From the NCBI GenBank assembly GCA_963521065.1, contig CAUQTI010000002.1, forward strand, positions 1 through 64,000: a stretch of DNA of 64,000 nucleotides, given 5' to 3'. Both the position numbers and the translations under genes were made by a program. Below are positions 26,032-34,275 of the stretch, piece by piece. The notes beneath the pieces are model-generated. The model was not told where the DNA came from and did no database searches. It worked only from the letters and a program-made list of their open reading frames with translations. This DNA is from IOR16 sp963521065 (GTDB lineage: Bacteria; Bacillota; Clostridia; Peptostreptococcales; Anaerovoracaceae). The number at the start of each line of letters is the position of its first letter. Position 1 is the stretch's first letter.

Positions 26032-26083
26032 AACTCTTCTCCATTTCTCTTTTTTTCAGTTTAAATTTCTTGGAAATAATAAA

Positions 26084-26365
26084 AAAACTCCGTCTCCTGC
26101 ACATTTGTACAAGAGACGGAGACTCGTTATAAAGCATCCGCGGTACCACTCTTATTGGTATAAAAAATACCCGCTCATCGTATCGGCAAAGAATTGCGAA
26201 TACGTTCTCGTATGTAACGGTGAGAAGCCCGGTCGCGCCTAAGAAATCTTTCAGCTGACTGCTCAAGGGTGAGTTCGTTTATAGAAAATGTGTTATTTCG
26301 CACCAACCAATAACTCTCTGGAAGCATTCCTCTAAAACTTTGTCCCTGTCATAGCATTTAATTAT
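26084..26365 (-). ncRNA. T-box leader (leucine) of the leu operon
   Basis: On the minus strand, in order: the stem I features CAGAGAG and GGTTGGTGCGAAATAAC, then the specifier region GAACTCACC, whose codon is CUC for Leu (26273-26271). The T-box AGTGGTACCGCGGATGC lies at 26150-26134. The terminator GAGACGGAG-like stem (26121-26113 with 26096-26088) is followed by seven T. The UGGU bulge would pair with an ACCA tRNA end, matching the A discriminator of the tRNA-Leu at 38570. Known mechanism: uncharged tRNA-Leu blocks termination. Confidence 0.95.
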
Positions 26366-26378
26366 AAAGTTTTCAATA

Positions 26379-26406
26379 TCATACTGTATAAATTTGAATG
26401 TGTCAA
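26379..26406 (-). promoter_or_regulatory. Promoter of the leu T-box operon
   Basis: On the minus strand TTGACA (26406-26401), 17 bases, TATGAT (26384-26379). It starts the T-box transcript near 26370. Confidence 0.85.
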
Positions 26407-26683
26407 CACCGTTTTAAAAAAAATATTGAAGGACATTCTAATTATTTTACAGTTTTTATTTTTATATATTTCTGTTTCTGATAGAATATGCATAGTATTT
26501 ATTTTTGGAAACGAGAAAGCGTATTAGAAATATATATTGTTTTTATCATTTGTATGTTTTTTGTTTCAATTTTCTTTTCAAATCGTATAATTTGTTGTAT
26601 ACTAACAAATAATTGCGAAGTTGTTTGAGCGATTGATTTAAAAAAGCTGAAATTAATTATTTTTTAAAATTTTAAAAAATCGT
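26407..26683. other. A/T-rich divergent spacer between leu and ilv promoters
   Basis: About 280 bases with long A and T tracts and no supported gene. Tract phasing suggests bent DNA or UP elements for the two divergent promoters. A CodY-like box was looked for; no convincing match was found. Confidence 0.4.
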
Positions 26684-26712
26684 TTGACAGAGTAAAATGT
26701 ATCCGTTAGAAT
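26684..26712 (+). promoter_or_regulatory. Promoter of the ilv operon
   Basis: TTGACA (26684-26689), 17 bases, TAGAAT (26707-26712). The transcript would begin about 26719, immediately ahead of a hairpin: AACCATCT (26722-26729) with AGATGGTT (26737-26744). Confidence 0.8.
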
Positions 26713-26801
26713 AGGTGCAATAACCATCTCGAAAACAGATGGTTTTCAAACTATAGGGCAAAAGATAGACAAAGATGGGAATTGGAAGGCGGTGAATAAC
26801 T

Positions 26802-28466
26802 ATGAATTTGACAGGCGCAGAAATTTTAACAGAAGTTTTATTAGAGCAGGGAGTCGATACAATTTTTGGATATCCCGGCGGCGCAGTCCTAAACATATAT
26901 GATACCCTCTATGACTACCAAGATCGAATTACACACATTTTAACTGCACATGAACAAGGTGCGGCACATGCTGCGGATGGCTATGCAAGAGCTACGGGAA
27001 AGACCGGTGTTGTCCTTGCAACGAGCGGACCGGGCGCGACGAACCTCGTGACAGGGATTGCGACAGCTTATATGGATAGCATTCCGATGGTGGCGATTAC
27101 AGGAAATGTAAGTACTTCATTACTAGGGAGGGATTCATTTCAGGAAATCTATATTACTGGAATTACAATGCCGATTACAAAGCATAATTTTTTGATACGT
27201 GATGTGGAGGAACTCGCAGATACGATTCGCGCTGCATTTCGTATTGCAAATTCCGGAAGAAAAGGTCCTGTTTTGATTGATATCCCAAAGGATATCACTG
27301 CGGCAAAATGTGAATTTATAAAAAAAGAACGGGTTTTGCCAGAAAAATCAGTCGAAAAAAATATGGATCAAATTCAAAAAATAGCGGAAGTAATTAATCA
27401 AGCGAAGAGACCGGCGGTCTATTTTGGAGGCGGTGTAAACTCCGCAGAAGCTTCGAAAGAATTAAAACAATTTTTGGATAAGGCCGGAATTCCTGCAGTT
27501 CATACAATGATGGGAGCCGGAGCACTTTGCCATGACGATGTGCATAATTTGGGATTAATTGGAATGCACGGAAAGAGCAGTACCAATAATGTAATTAGTG
27601 ATGCTGATGTAGTAATTGCAGTTGGTGCACGCTTTAGCGACAGGGTAGCTTTGAATCCGAAATACTTTGCGCAAAAAGCAACTATTATACAAATTGACAT
27701 TGATCAAAGTGAAATCAATAAAAATGTATATGTTGATTATAATATTGTGGGCGATGTTAAATGTATATTTAACAAACTTCTTCCGAATATTGAAGAAAAT
27801 AAGCATGTTGAGTGGATGAAAAAAATCCAAGCATGGCAGGCGAAAGATTATAAACCGGCGGATAGTGACAGCACATTAAAGCCTCATCAAATTATCCGGA
27901 CAATGTGTGAAATGTCCGAAAAAAATACGGTTTATGTCACGGATGTCGGACAGCATCAGATGTGGTCCGCACAATATTTAGAACACTTAGAACCTCGTTC
28001 CTTTCTCACGAGCGGAGGACTTGGCACGATGGGCTTTGGATACGGTGCCGCAATTGGTGCAAAATTCGGTGTCGGAAAAGACAAAAGAGTAATTCACATT
28101 ACCGGAGACGGCTCCTTTCATATGAACCTAAATGAAGCCTGTACCGTCAAGACTTATGAATTGCCGATTATTACTATTATAATGAACAATTCCGTTTTAG
28201 GTATGGTTCGCCAGTGGCAAACCAGCTTTTATAAGAAAAAATATTCTCATACCGATCCGCAGCGAAAGACTGACTTTATGAAAGTGGCAGAGGGCTTCGG
28301 AGTAAAGGGATATCGAGCCTCTACACCGAAAGAGTTTGAGGCGGCATTCAAAGAGGCTTTGGAGCAGGGCGGTCCAGTTTGGATTGAATGCTTCATTGAC
28401 AAAGATGAAAAGGTACTGCCTATGATTCCAGCAGGCGGAACGATTGATGATATGATTATGGATTAA
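26802..28466 (+). CDS. ilvB: Acetolactate synthase large (catalytic) subunit
   Basis: The 554-residue ThDP enzyme makes acetolactate or acetohydroxybutyrate. Seen: the active-site Glu region LTAHEQGAAHAADGYARATG, the FAD/PP-domain segment GMHGKSS, and the ThDP-Mg motif GDGSFHMNLNEACT with NNSVLGMVRQWQ. The partner is IlvN, encoded next. The RBS is GGAAGGCGGTG ahead of ATG 26802. It is first in ilvB-N-C-D-A-E, which has its own promoter and no T-box. Confidence 0.98.
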   Translation: MNLTGAEILTEVLLEQGVDTIFGYPGGAVLNIYDTLYDYQDRITHILTAHEQGAAHAADGYARATGKTGVVLATSGPGATNLVTGIATAYMDSIPMVAITGNVSTSLLGRDSFQEIYITGITMPITKHNFLIRDVEELADTIRAAFRIANSGRKGPVLIDIPKDITAAKCEFIKKERVLPEKSVEKNMDQIQKIAEVINQAKRPAVYFGGGVNSAEASKELKQFLDKAGIPAVHTMMGAGALCHDDVHNLGLIGMHGKSSTNNVISDADVVIAVGARFSDRVALNPKYFAQKATIIQIDIDQSEINKNVYVDYNIVGDVKCIFNKLLPNIEENKHVEWMKKIQAWQAKDYKPADSDSTLKPHQIIRTMCEMSEKNTVYVTDVGQHQMWSAQYLEHLEPRSFLTSGGLGTMGFGYGAAIGAKFGVGKDKRVIHITGDGSFHMNLNEACTVKTYELPIITIIMNNSVLGMVRQWQTSFYKKKYSHTDPQRKTDFMKVAEGFGVKGYRASTPKEFEAAFKEALEQGGPVWIECFIDKDEKVLPMIPAGGTIDDMIMD

Positions 28467-28487
28467 TCAGGAAAGAGAGGAATCATA

Positions 28488-28988
28488 ATGTCGATGCAAA
28501 AAAAGGTAGTCAGCGTACTCGTAAATAATCACCCAGGTGTTCTGACTCGTGTAACCAGCTTGTTTGGACGCCGCGGGTATAACATTGATTCTTTGACGGT
28601 CTCCGTCACTAACATCCCTGATATTTCCCGTATTACCTTGGTGATTACAGGAGATGTGCATATGCTGGAGCAAATGATTGCGCAGACTTCAAAATTAGAA
28701 GAAGTAAGAGAAATATTTGCTTTAAATCCAGATGGTAGCCTTGTGCGTGAACTGCTCCTGGTAAAAGTAGCGGCAGACGAAACAAACAGAGGCAATATTA
28801 CATCCATTGCGAATGTATTTAAAGCGAAAATTATTGATTTGTCGGTAGAAAGCATGGTGTTGGAGCTGACAGGAGAACAAAATAAACTTGATGGATTTTT
28901 AACGGTTTTAGGTGAATATGAAATTTTAGAGGTATGCAGAACTGGAATTACTGCTTTGAGCAGAGGGCCTGTAACATATCCTGTATAA
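28488..28988 (+). CDS. ilvN: Acetolactate synthase small (regulatory) subunit
   Basis: The 166-residue protein has an N-terminal ACT domain (VNNHPGVLTRVTSLFGRRGYN, with the conserved GRRGYNIDSL region) and a C-terminal domain that activates the large subunit. It confers valine feedback in the family. RBS GAGAGGAATCATA. (The gene is also commonly called ilvH.). Confidence 0.97.
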   Translation: MSMQKKVVSVLVNNHPGVLTRVTSLFGRRGYNIDSLTVSVTNIPDISRITLVITGDVHMLEQMIAQTSKLEEVREIFALNPDGSLVRELLLVKVAADETNRGNITSIANVFKAKIIDLSVESMVLELTGEQNKLDGFLTVLGEYEILEVCRTGITALSRGPVTYPV

Positions 28989-29077
28989 AATGAAAGAATT
29001 ACTGGATTCGTTAAAATCATAATAAATGTATTACGTATCGTTAAAGATAAAGCAGTATGAAAAAAGGAGAATACAAC

Positions 29078-30073
29078 ATGATTAAAAAGTATTATGACGA
29101 AGATTGCAATTTGAGTTTATTGGACAGCAAAACCGTAGCGATTATCGGTTATGGAAGTCAAGGACATGCACATGCACAGAATTTGAAGCAAAGCGGTATT
29201 AACGTTGTAGTAGGCTTAAGAAAAGGCTCTGCAAGCTGGGCGAAAGCAGAAGAAGCAGGACTTTCCGTTATGGAAGTGGAAGAAGCTGCAGAAAAAGGCA
29301 ATTTGGTAATGATGCTCGTTCCGGATGAAGCGGCAGCCGATATTTATAAGACACAGGTTTCCAAGCACATGAAGGATGGCGATGTCCTGATGTTTGCGCA
29401 CGGATTCAATATTCATTTTAATCAGATTGTTCCGGAAGACTACATTGATGTTATTATGGTTGCGCCAAAAGGACCAGGACATACTGTTAGAAGCCAGTAT
29501 CTTGAAGGAAGAGGCGTACCGAGCTTGATTGCTGTATATCAGGATAAGAGCGGAAAGGCAAAAGATTACGCATTGGCATATGCAAGCGGAATTGGAGCAG
29601 GCCGTGCCGGAATTTTGGAAACTAGCTTTAAAGAAGAAACAGAAACCGATTTGTTTGGAGAGCAGGCAGTGCTTTGCGGCGGTGTTACAGAGCTGATGAA
29701 AGCAGGCTTTGACACTTTGGTGGAAGCTGGATACGAGCCGGAAATGGCATACTTCGAGTGTATCCATGAAATGAAGCTGATTGTTGATTTAATTAACAGC
29801 GGCGGCTTCGCAATGATGCGCTATTCGATTTCAAATACGGCTGAATACGGCGACTATAGAACAGGAAGCCGTTTAATTACAGAAGAAACAAGAAAAGAAA
29901 TGAAAAAGGTACTTCATGAAATTCAAAATGGAGAATTTGCAAGCGAATTTATCCAGGAATTTAAGAGCGGCGGACAGGCAAAATTCCTTGCAACACGTCG
30001 TATGGAAGCACAGCATCCATTAGAAAGAGTAGGAGCAGAGCTCAGAAAGATGATGAGCTGGTTGAAAAAATAA
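29078..30073 (+). CDS. ilvC: Ketol-acid reductoisomerase
   Basis: The 331-residue class I enzyme has the Rossmann motif GYGSQGHAHAQNLKQSG, catalytic APKGPGHTVR, EETETDLFGEQAVLCGG with metal-binding Asp/Glu, and YFECIHEMKLIVDLI. It reduces and rearranges acetolactate using Mg and NAD(P)H. ATG 29078 follows AAAGGAG at an 8-base gap; the upstream in-frame start at 29057 is the RBS region itself. Confidence 0.98.
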   Translation: MIKKYYDEDCNLSLLDSKTVAIIGYGSQGHAHAQNLKQSGINVVVGLRKGSASWAKAEEAGLSVMEVEEAAEKGNLVMMLVPDEAAADIYKTQVSKHMKDGDVLMFAHGFNIHFNQIVPEDYIDVIMVAPKGPGHTVRSQYLEGRGVPSLIAVYQDKSGKAKDYALAYASGIGAGRAGILETSFKEETETDLFGEQAVLCGGVTELMKAGFDTLVEAGYEPEMAYFECIHEMKLIVDLINSGGFAMMRYSISNTAEYGDYRTGSRLITEETRKEMKKVLHEIQNGEFASEFIQEFKSGGQAKFLATRRMEAQHPLERVGAELRKMMSWLKK

Positions 30074-30085
30074 GGAGATGATTCT

Positions 30086-31750
30086 ATGGCATTACGCAGT
30101 GCAAATGTAACGCAGGGTATAGAACGTGCTCCCAACCGGAGCTTATTCTATGCAATGGGTTACACAAAAGAAGAATTGGATCGTCCTTTGATTGGAGTGG
30201 TTTCCGCGCACAGTGAAATTGTGCCGGGCCACTTTCATTTAGATAAGATTACAGAAGCGGTCAAAGCGGGTGTACGCCTTGCGGGAGGAACGCCGATTAT
30301 GGTTCCTGCAATCGGTGTCTGTGATGGAATTGCAATGGGACATCTAGGAATGAAATACAGTCTTGCCAGCCGTGAGCTCATTGCCGACAGCGTGGAGACA
30401 ATGGCAATGGCACATTGCTTTGACGGCTTGGTCTTAGTCCCTAACTGTGACAAAATTGTACCTGGAATGATTATGGGAGCGGTGCGTCTGAACATTCCGG
30501 CAGTGGTCTGTTCCGGCGGTCCAATGATGGCCGGACTTGTCGATGAAAAAGAAACGAGCTTATCCCAGATGTTCGAAGCGGTAGGGGCGAGAAAAGCAAA
30601 TTTGATTGATGATGAAAAATTGATGGAATTTGAAAATAACACCTGTCCCGGATGTGGTTCTTGTGCGGGAATGTATACGGCCAACAGCATGAATTGTCTT
30701 GCGGAAGCAGTTGGGATTGCCTTGCCGGGAAACGGAACGATTCCGGCAGTCCACAGCGGACGTATGCAGCTTGCAAAGCATGCGGGGATGGCGATTATGA
30801 ACCTGGTCGAAAACGATATTAAGGCGCGTGATATCATTAATAAGGAATCGTTGAAAAATGCACTTGCCTGCGACATGGCGCTCGGCTGTTCCTCAAACAG
30901 CGTGCTGCATCTTTTAGCAATTGCAAATGAAGCTGGTGTATCTTTAGACTTAACTTTATTTAATGAAATTAGTGCAAAGGTGCCGAATCTTTGTCATTTA
31001 GCACCTGCCGGTGAAACGCACATGCAGGACTTGAATCGTGCGGGCGGAATTGCTGCTGTACAAGCAGAGCTTGTAAAAGGTGGGTATCTGGATGATACTT
31101 TAATTACTGCGACCGGAAAAAGCATTCGTGAGAATATAAAAGGCGCATCAATAAGAGATACGAATGCGATTCGTCCGCTTGAAAATCCGTACAGTAAAAC
31201 GGGAGGAATTGCGGTGCTTTGGGGAAATATCGCGAGAGACGGCTGTGTCGTGAAGCGAAGTGCCGTGGCGGAGGAAATGCTTTCTCACACAGGCCCGGCA
31301 AGAGTATTTAATAGTGAGGAAGAGGCAATTCAGGCAATTTACGATGGGAAAATTGTAGCTGGAGATGTTGTCGTAATCCGATATGAGGGGCCGAAAGGCG
31401 GTCCGGGGATGCGTGAAATGCTGAACCCTACCAGCGCCTTAGCCGGGATGAAACTGGATAAAACCGTTGCGCTGATTACAGACGGAAGATTCAGCGGAGC
31501 GAGCAGGGGTGCCTCGATTGGTCATGTCAGCCCGGAAGCCGCAAGCGGCGGAGAAATTGGCCTTATCGAAGAAAATGATTTAATTGAGATTAATATACCG
31601 GAATCCAAAATCAATGCCTTGGTAAGTGAAGAAGAATTTGAAAAGAGAAAAGCGCTTTATGTACAACCGGAGCCGAATGTAAAATCGGGTTGGCTTGCAC
31701 GGTACGCCAGAATGGTTTCTTCCGCTAACACCGGAGCTGTTATGAGATAG
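30086..31750 (+). CDS. ilvD: Dihydroxy-acid dehydratase
   Basis: The 554-residue Fe-S dehydratase has SAHSEIVPGHFHLD, the cluster Cys in VPNCDKIVPGM and CPGCGSCAGMYTANSMNC, and the Mg/substrate motif DGRFSGASRGASIGHVSPEA. It acts after IlvC in both the valine and isoleucine routes. Its oxygen-labile cluster fits an anaerobe. It starts 13 bases after the ilvC stop with RBS AAGGAGATG. Confidence 0.98.
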   Translation: MALRSANVTQGIERAPNRSLFYAMGYTKEELDRPLIGVVSAHSEIVPGHFHLDKITEAVKAGVRLAGGTPIMVPAIGVCDGIAMGHLGMKYSLASRELIADSVETMAMAHCFDGLVLVPNCDKIVPGMIMGAVRLNIPAVVCSGGPMMAGLVDEKETSLSQMFEAVGARKANLIDDEKLMEFENNTCPGCGSCAGMYTANSMNCLAEAVGIALPGNGTIPAVHSGRMQLAKHAGMAIMNLVENDIKARDIINKESLKNALACDMALGCSSNSVLHLLAIANEAGVSLDLTLFNEISAKVPNLCHLAPAGETHMQDLNRAGGIAAVQAELVKGGYLDDTLITATGKSIRENIKGASIRDTNAIRPLENPYSKTGGIAVLWGNIARDGCVVKRSAVAEEMLSHTGPARVFNSEEEAIQAIYDGKIVAGDVVVIRYEGPKGGPGMREMLNPTSALAGMKLDKTVALITDGRFSGASRGASIGHVSPEAASGGEIGLIEENDLIEINIPESKINALVSEEEFEKRKALYVQPEPNVKSGWLARYARMVSSANTGAVMR

Positions 31751-31769
31751 GACGGGAGGAACGAAACCT

Positions 31770-32978
31770 ATGTTAACTTTGGACAAAATATACCATGCCG
31801 CTTTTGTATTGAAGAACGTGGCACGAAAAACCGATTTAATTGCAGCATCTGCCCTTGAAAACAAGGGCGGAGAGCTCTATTTAAAAACAGAAAATTTGCA
31901 GGTAACCGGCAGCTTTAAGCTGCGCGGTGCGTATTATAAAATCAGTCAGCTGAATGAAGAAGAAAAAGCAAAAGGAATCATTGCGTGCAGTGCAGGAAAT
32001 CATGCGCAAGGTGTTGCTCTGGCCGGAGCTAAAAATAACATTCCGAGCATTATCTGTATGCCAGACGGAGCACCGATTAGCAAAGTAGAAGCAACAAAAA
32101 GTTATGGTGCCGAGGTCTGCCTCGTAAAAGGCACCTATGATGAAGCGTATACAAAGGCAGTAGAACTGCAAGAAGAAAAGGGATATACCTTTATACATCC
32201 TTTTGATGATGCAGATGTAATCGCCGGACAGGGTACCATCGGACTTGAAATTTTGGATCAGCTTCCCGATGTGGATGCGGTCATTGTTCCGATTGGCGGC
32301 GGCGGCTTAATCAGTGGTGTCGCTTATGCAATCAAGCATTTGAAGCCGGACTGCAAGGTGTATGGAGTGCAGACTGCAGGTGCTCCAAGTATGTACCAGT
32401 CCATCCAAAAAAAAGAAAAGATTACGTTAGCCTCTGTGGATACTTTTGCAGACGGAATTGCAGTAAAGCATCCCGGAGATTTGACCTATGATATTATCTC
32501 AGAATATGTAGACGAAATTGTCACGGTTAGTGATGATGAGGTTGCGGCAGCAATCTTAGCGTTGATTGAAAAACAAAAGCTGATTGCAGAAGGTGCCGGC
32601 GCTGTGTCTGTAGCGGCGGCTTTATTTGATAAAATTGACCTTACGGGCAAAAAGGTCGTGAGCCTTGTAAGCGGTGGGAATATTGACGTCAGCATTCTAA
32701 GCAGAGTGATTACAAGAGGCCTTGTAATGAACGGAAGAAACAGCACGCTTACCATTGCGCTGATGGATAAACCGGGGCAGCTTCAAGGAGTGAGCGAAAT
32801 TATCAGCCGGTGCGGCGGAAATGTAGTCAGTGTACACCATGACCGCGGTGACCAAAATATGGCGATTAACAGTTGCTTTTTAAAAGTTGGGATGGAAACT
32901 CGAGACAATGAACAGGTCGCAGAAATTAAAAGGGCACTTACAAGTGCCGGTTTTAAATTGGTGAGTGAAAGAGTATAA
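31770..32978 (+). CDS. ilvA: Threonine ammonia-lyase with C-terminal ACT domain
   Basis: The 402-residue PLP enzyme has Lys50 in GSFKLRGAYYKI, SAGNHAQGVALA, the phosphate loop IGGGGLISG, and a C-terminal ACT domain (IALMDKPGQLQGVSEII, about 328-402). It makes 2-oxobutanoate for isoleucine. The length with a single ACT domain is the shorter form, also seen in catabolic enzymes, but its place in the ilv operon argues for a biosynthetic role. Confidence 0.95.
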   Translation: MLTLDKIYHAAFVLKNVARKTDLIAASALENKGGELYLKTENLQVTGSFKLRGAYYKISQLNEEEKAKGIIACSAGNHAQGVALAGAKNNIPSIICMPDGAPISKVEATKSYGAEVCLVKGTYDEAYTKAVELQEEKGYTFIHPFDDADVIAGQGTIGLEILDQLPDVDAVIVPIGGGGLISGVAYAIKHLKPDCKVYGVQTAGAPSMYQSIQKKEKITLASVDTFADGIAVKHPGDLTYDIISEYVDEIVTVSDDEVAAAILALIEKQKLIAEGAGAVSVAAALFDKIDLTGKKVVSLVSGGNIDVSILSRVITRGLVMNGRNSTLTIALMDKPGQLQGVSEIISRCGGNVVSVHHDRGDQNMAINSCFLKVGMETRDNEQVAEIKRALTSAGFKLVSERV

Positions 32979-33030
32979 ATAAAAATGTTTTGTGTAGATA
33001 GAAAGATAATTTAGAAAGGGTGTGACACCA

Positions 33031-34101
33031 TTGGAAGCTATAAAAATCGAACTGAGCAAAAATCCGAAAGAAAAACCAGAAGACGAAAGTACATTAGATT
33101 TCGGAAGTGTTTTTTCGGATCATATGTTTATTATGGAATATGCAAAAGACAAAGGCTGGCATTCGCCGCGCATAGTTCCTTACGGACCGATTTCACTTGA
33201 TCCCGCAGCAATGTGCCTGCATTATGGGCAAGAAGTCTTTGAAGGAATGAAAGCGTACCGTGCAGCAGACGGAACCATTAATCTGTTTCGGCCGGATGAG
33301 AATTTTAAACGTTTAAATTTATCCAATGACCGTCTTTGCATCCCTGAAATTGATGTGGAATTTTGCGTTGAGGCGACAAAGAAACTCGTAGAAATCGATA
33401 AAGATTGGGTGCCAAGTGCGCCGAATACCTCTCTTTACTTAAGACCTTTCATCTTTTGCCATGAAGCGAATTTGGGAGTGAAATCGGGAGACGAATACCT
33501 CTTTGTTATTATTGCCTCTCCGTCAGGCCCCTATTATAAAGAAGGCTTAAATCCCGTTAAAATTTATGTGGAAAATAAATATGTGCGAACGGTAAAAGGC
33601 GGCACTGGGATGGCGAAAACTGGAGGTAATTATGCTTCCAGTCTAAAAGCTGGTGTGGAAGCACATGATCAGGGCTACAGTCAGGTATTGTGGCTGGACG
33701 GGATTGAAAACCGCTATATTGAGGAAGTTGGAGCAATGAATATTTTCTTCCGGATTGGGAATGAGGTAATTACACCGGAGCTTTCCGGCAGTATTTTAGG
33801 TGGAATTACAAGAAAAAGCGTCATTGCGCTGCTCCAAAATGACGGGTACTTGGTAAGCGAGCGGCGTATCAGTATCTCGGAAGTGGAAGAAGCACATAAG
33901 AATGGAACCTTAAAAGAAGTATTTGGAACAGGAACGGCGGCAGTAATCAGCCCGGTAGGAATCCTAAAGTATAATGATAATGTCATGGAAATTAATAATC
34001 AGGAAATCGGCGAAATAAGCCAATATCTTTATGATAAATTGACGGGAATCCAATGGGGAAAAATCACCGGACCAGAAGGCTGGGTTGTAACAGTTTGCTA
34101 A
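33031..34101 (+). CDS. ilvE: Branched-chain amino acid aminotransferase
   Basis: The 356-residue fold-type IV aminotransferase has HYGQEVFEGMKAYRA, a PLP Lys196 in AKTGGNYASSLKAG, and EEVGAMNIFF with GSILGGITRKSV. It catalyses the last step to Val, Leu and Ile. TTG 33031 is preferred because AAAGGG lies about 10 bases upstream, whereas GTG 33022 abuts that site. Last of the ilv operon, followed by a terminator. Confidence 0.96.
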   Translation: MEAIKIELSKNPKEKPEDESTLDFGSVFSDHMFIMEYAKDKGWHSPRIVPYGPISLDPAAMCLHYGQEVFEGMKAYRAADGTINLFRPDENFKRLNLSNDRLCIPEIDVEFCVEATKKLVEIDKDWVPSAPNTSLYLRPFIFCHEANLGVKSGDEYLFVIIASPSGPYYKEGLNPVKIYVENKYVRTVKGGTGMAKTGGNYASSLKAGVEAHDQGYSQVLWLDGIENRYIEEVGAMNIFFRIGNEVITPELSGSILGGITRKSVIALLQNDGYLVSERRISISEVEEAHKNGTLKEVFGTGTAAVISPVGILKYNDNVMEINNQEIGEISQYLYDKLTGIQWGKITGPEGWVVTVC

Positions 34102-34142
34102 AAATGTACTGTTAATTTTTTTAATAAAAAAATATTACAAAT

Positions 34143-34179
34143 CAAGACCTGCTTTTATTAGTAGGTCTTGCATTTTTTG
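34143..34179 (+). terminator. Terminator of the ilv operon
   Basis: CAAGACCTGC (34143-34152) pairs with GTAGGTCTTG (34161-34170; one mismatch or G-U), followed by CATTTTTTG. Confidence 0.85.
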
Positions 34180-34196
34180 ACGTATTTTGATACAAT
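34168..34196 (+). promoter_or_regulatory. Candidate pyc promoter overlapping the ilv terminator
   Basis: TTGCAT (34168-34173), 17 bases, TACAAT (34191-34196). The -35 lies in the terminator's right arm and tail. It would give an 75-base leader. Confidence 0.5.
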
Positions 34197-34275
34197 CTAT
34201 AGATATATTATTTTTTTGATAGAATGAAATAAGCCTTTTTGAAGGATTATAAATAAAGGCAGGAAAGGGGAAGTT

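Noticed and set aside
26407..26683. CodY box in the leu-ilv spacer
   Set aside because: The only similar stretch (near 26565) does not give the inverted second half of the consensus.
28529..29020. 163-codon minus-strand ORF over ilvN
   Set aside because: It is a shadow of ilvN with no start signals or recognisable domain.
30235..30876. 213-codon minus-strand ORF inside ilvD
   Set aside because: It is the mirror of a strongly conserved enzyme gene, has no RBS, and its residues follow reverse-complement codon bias.
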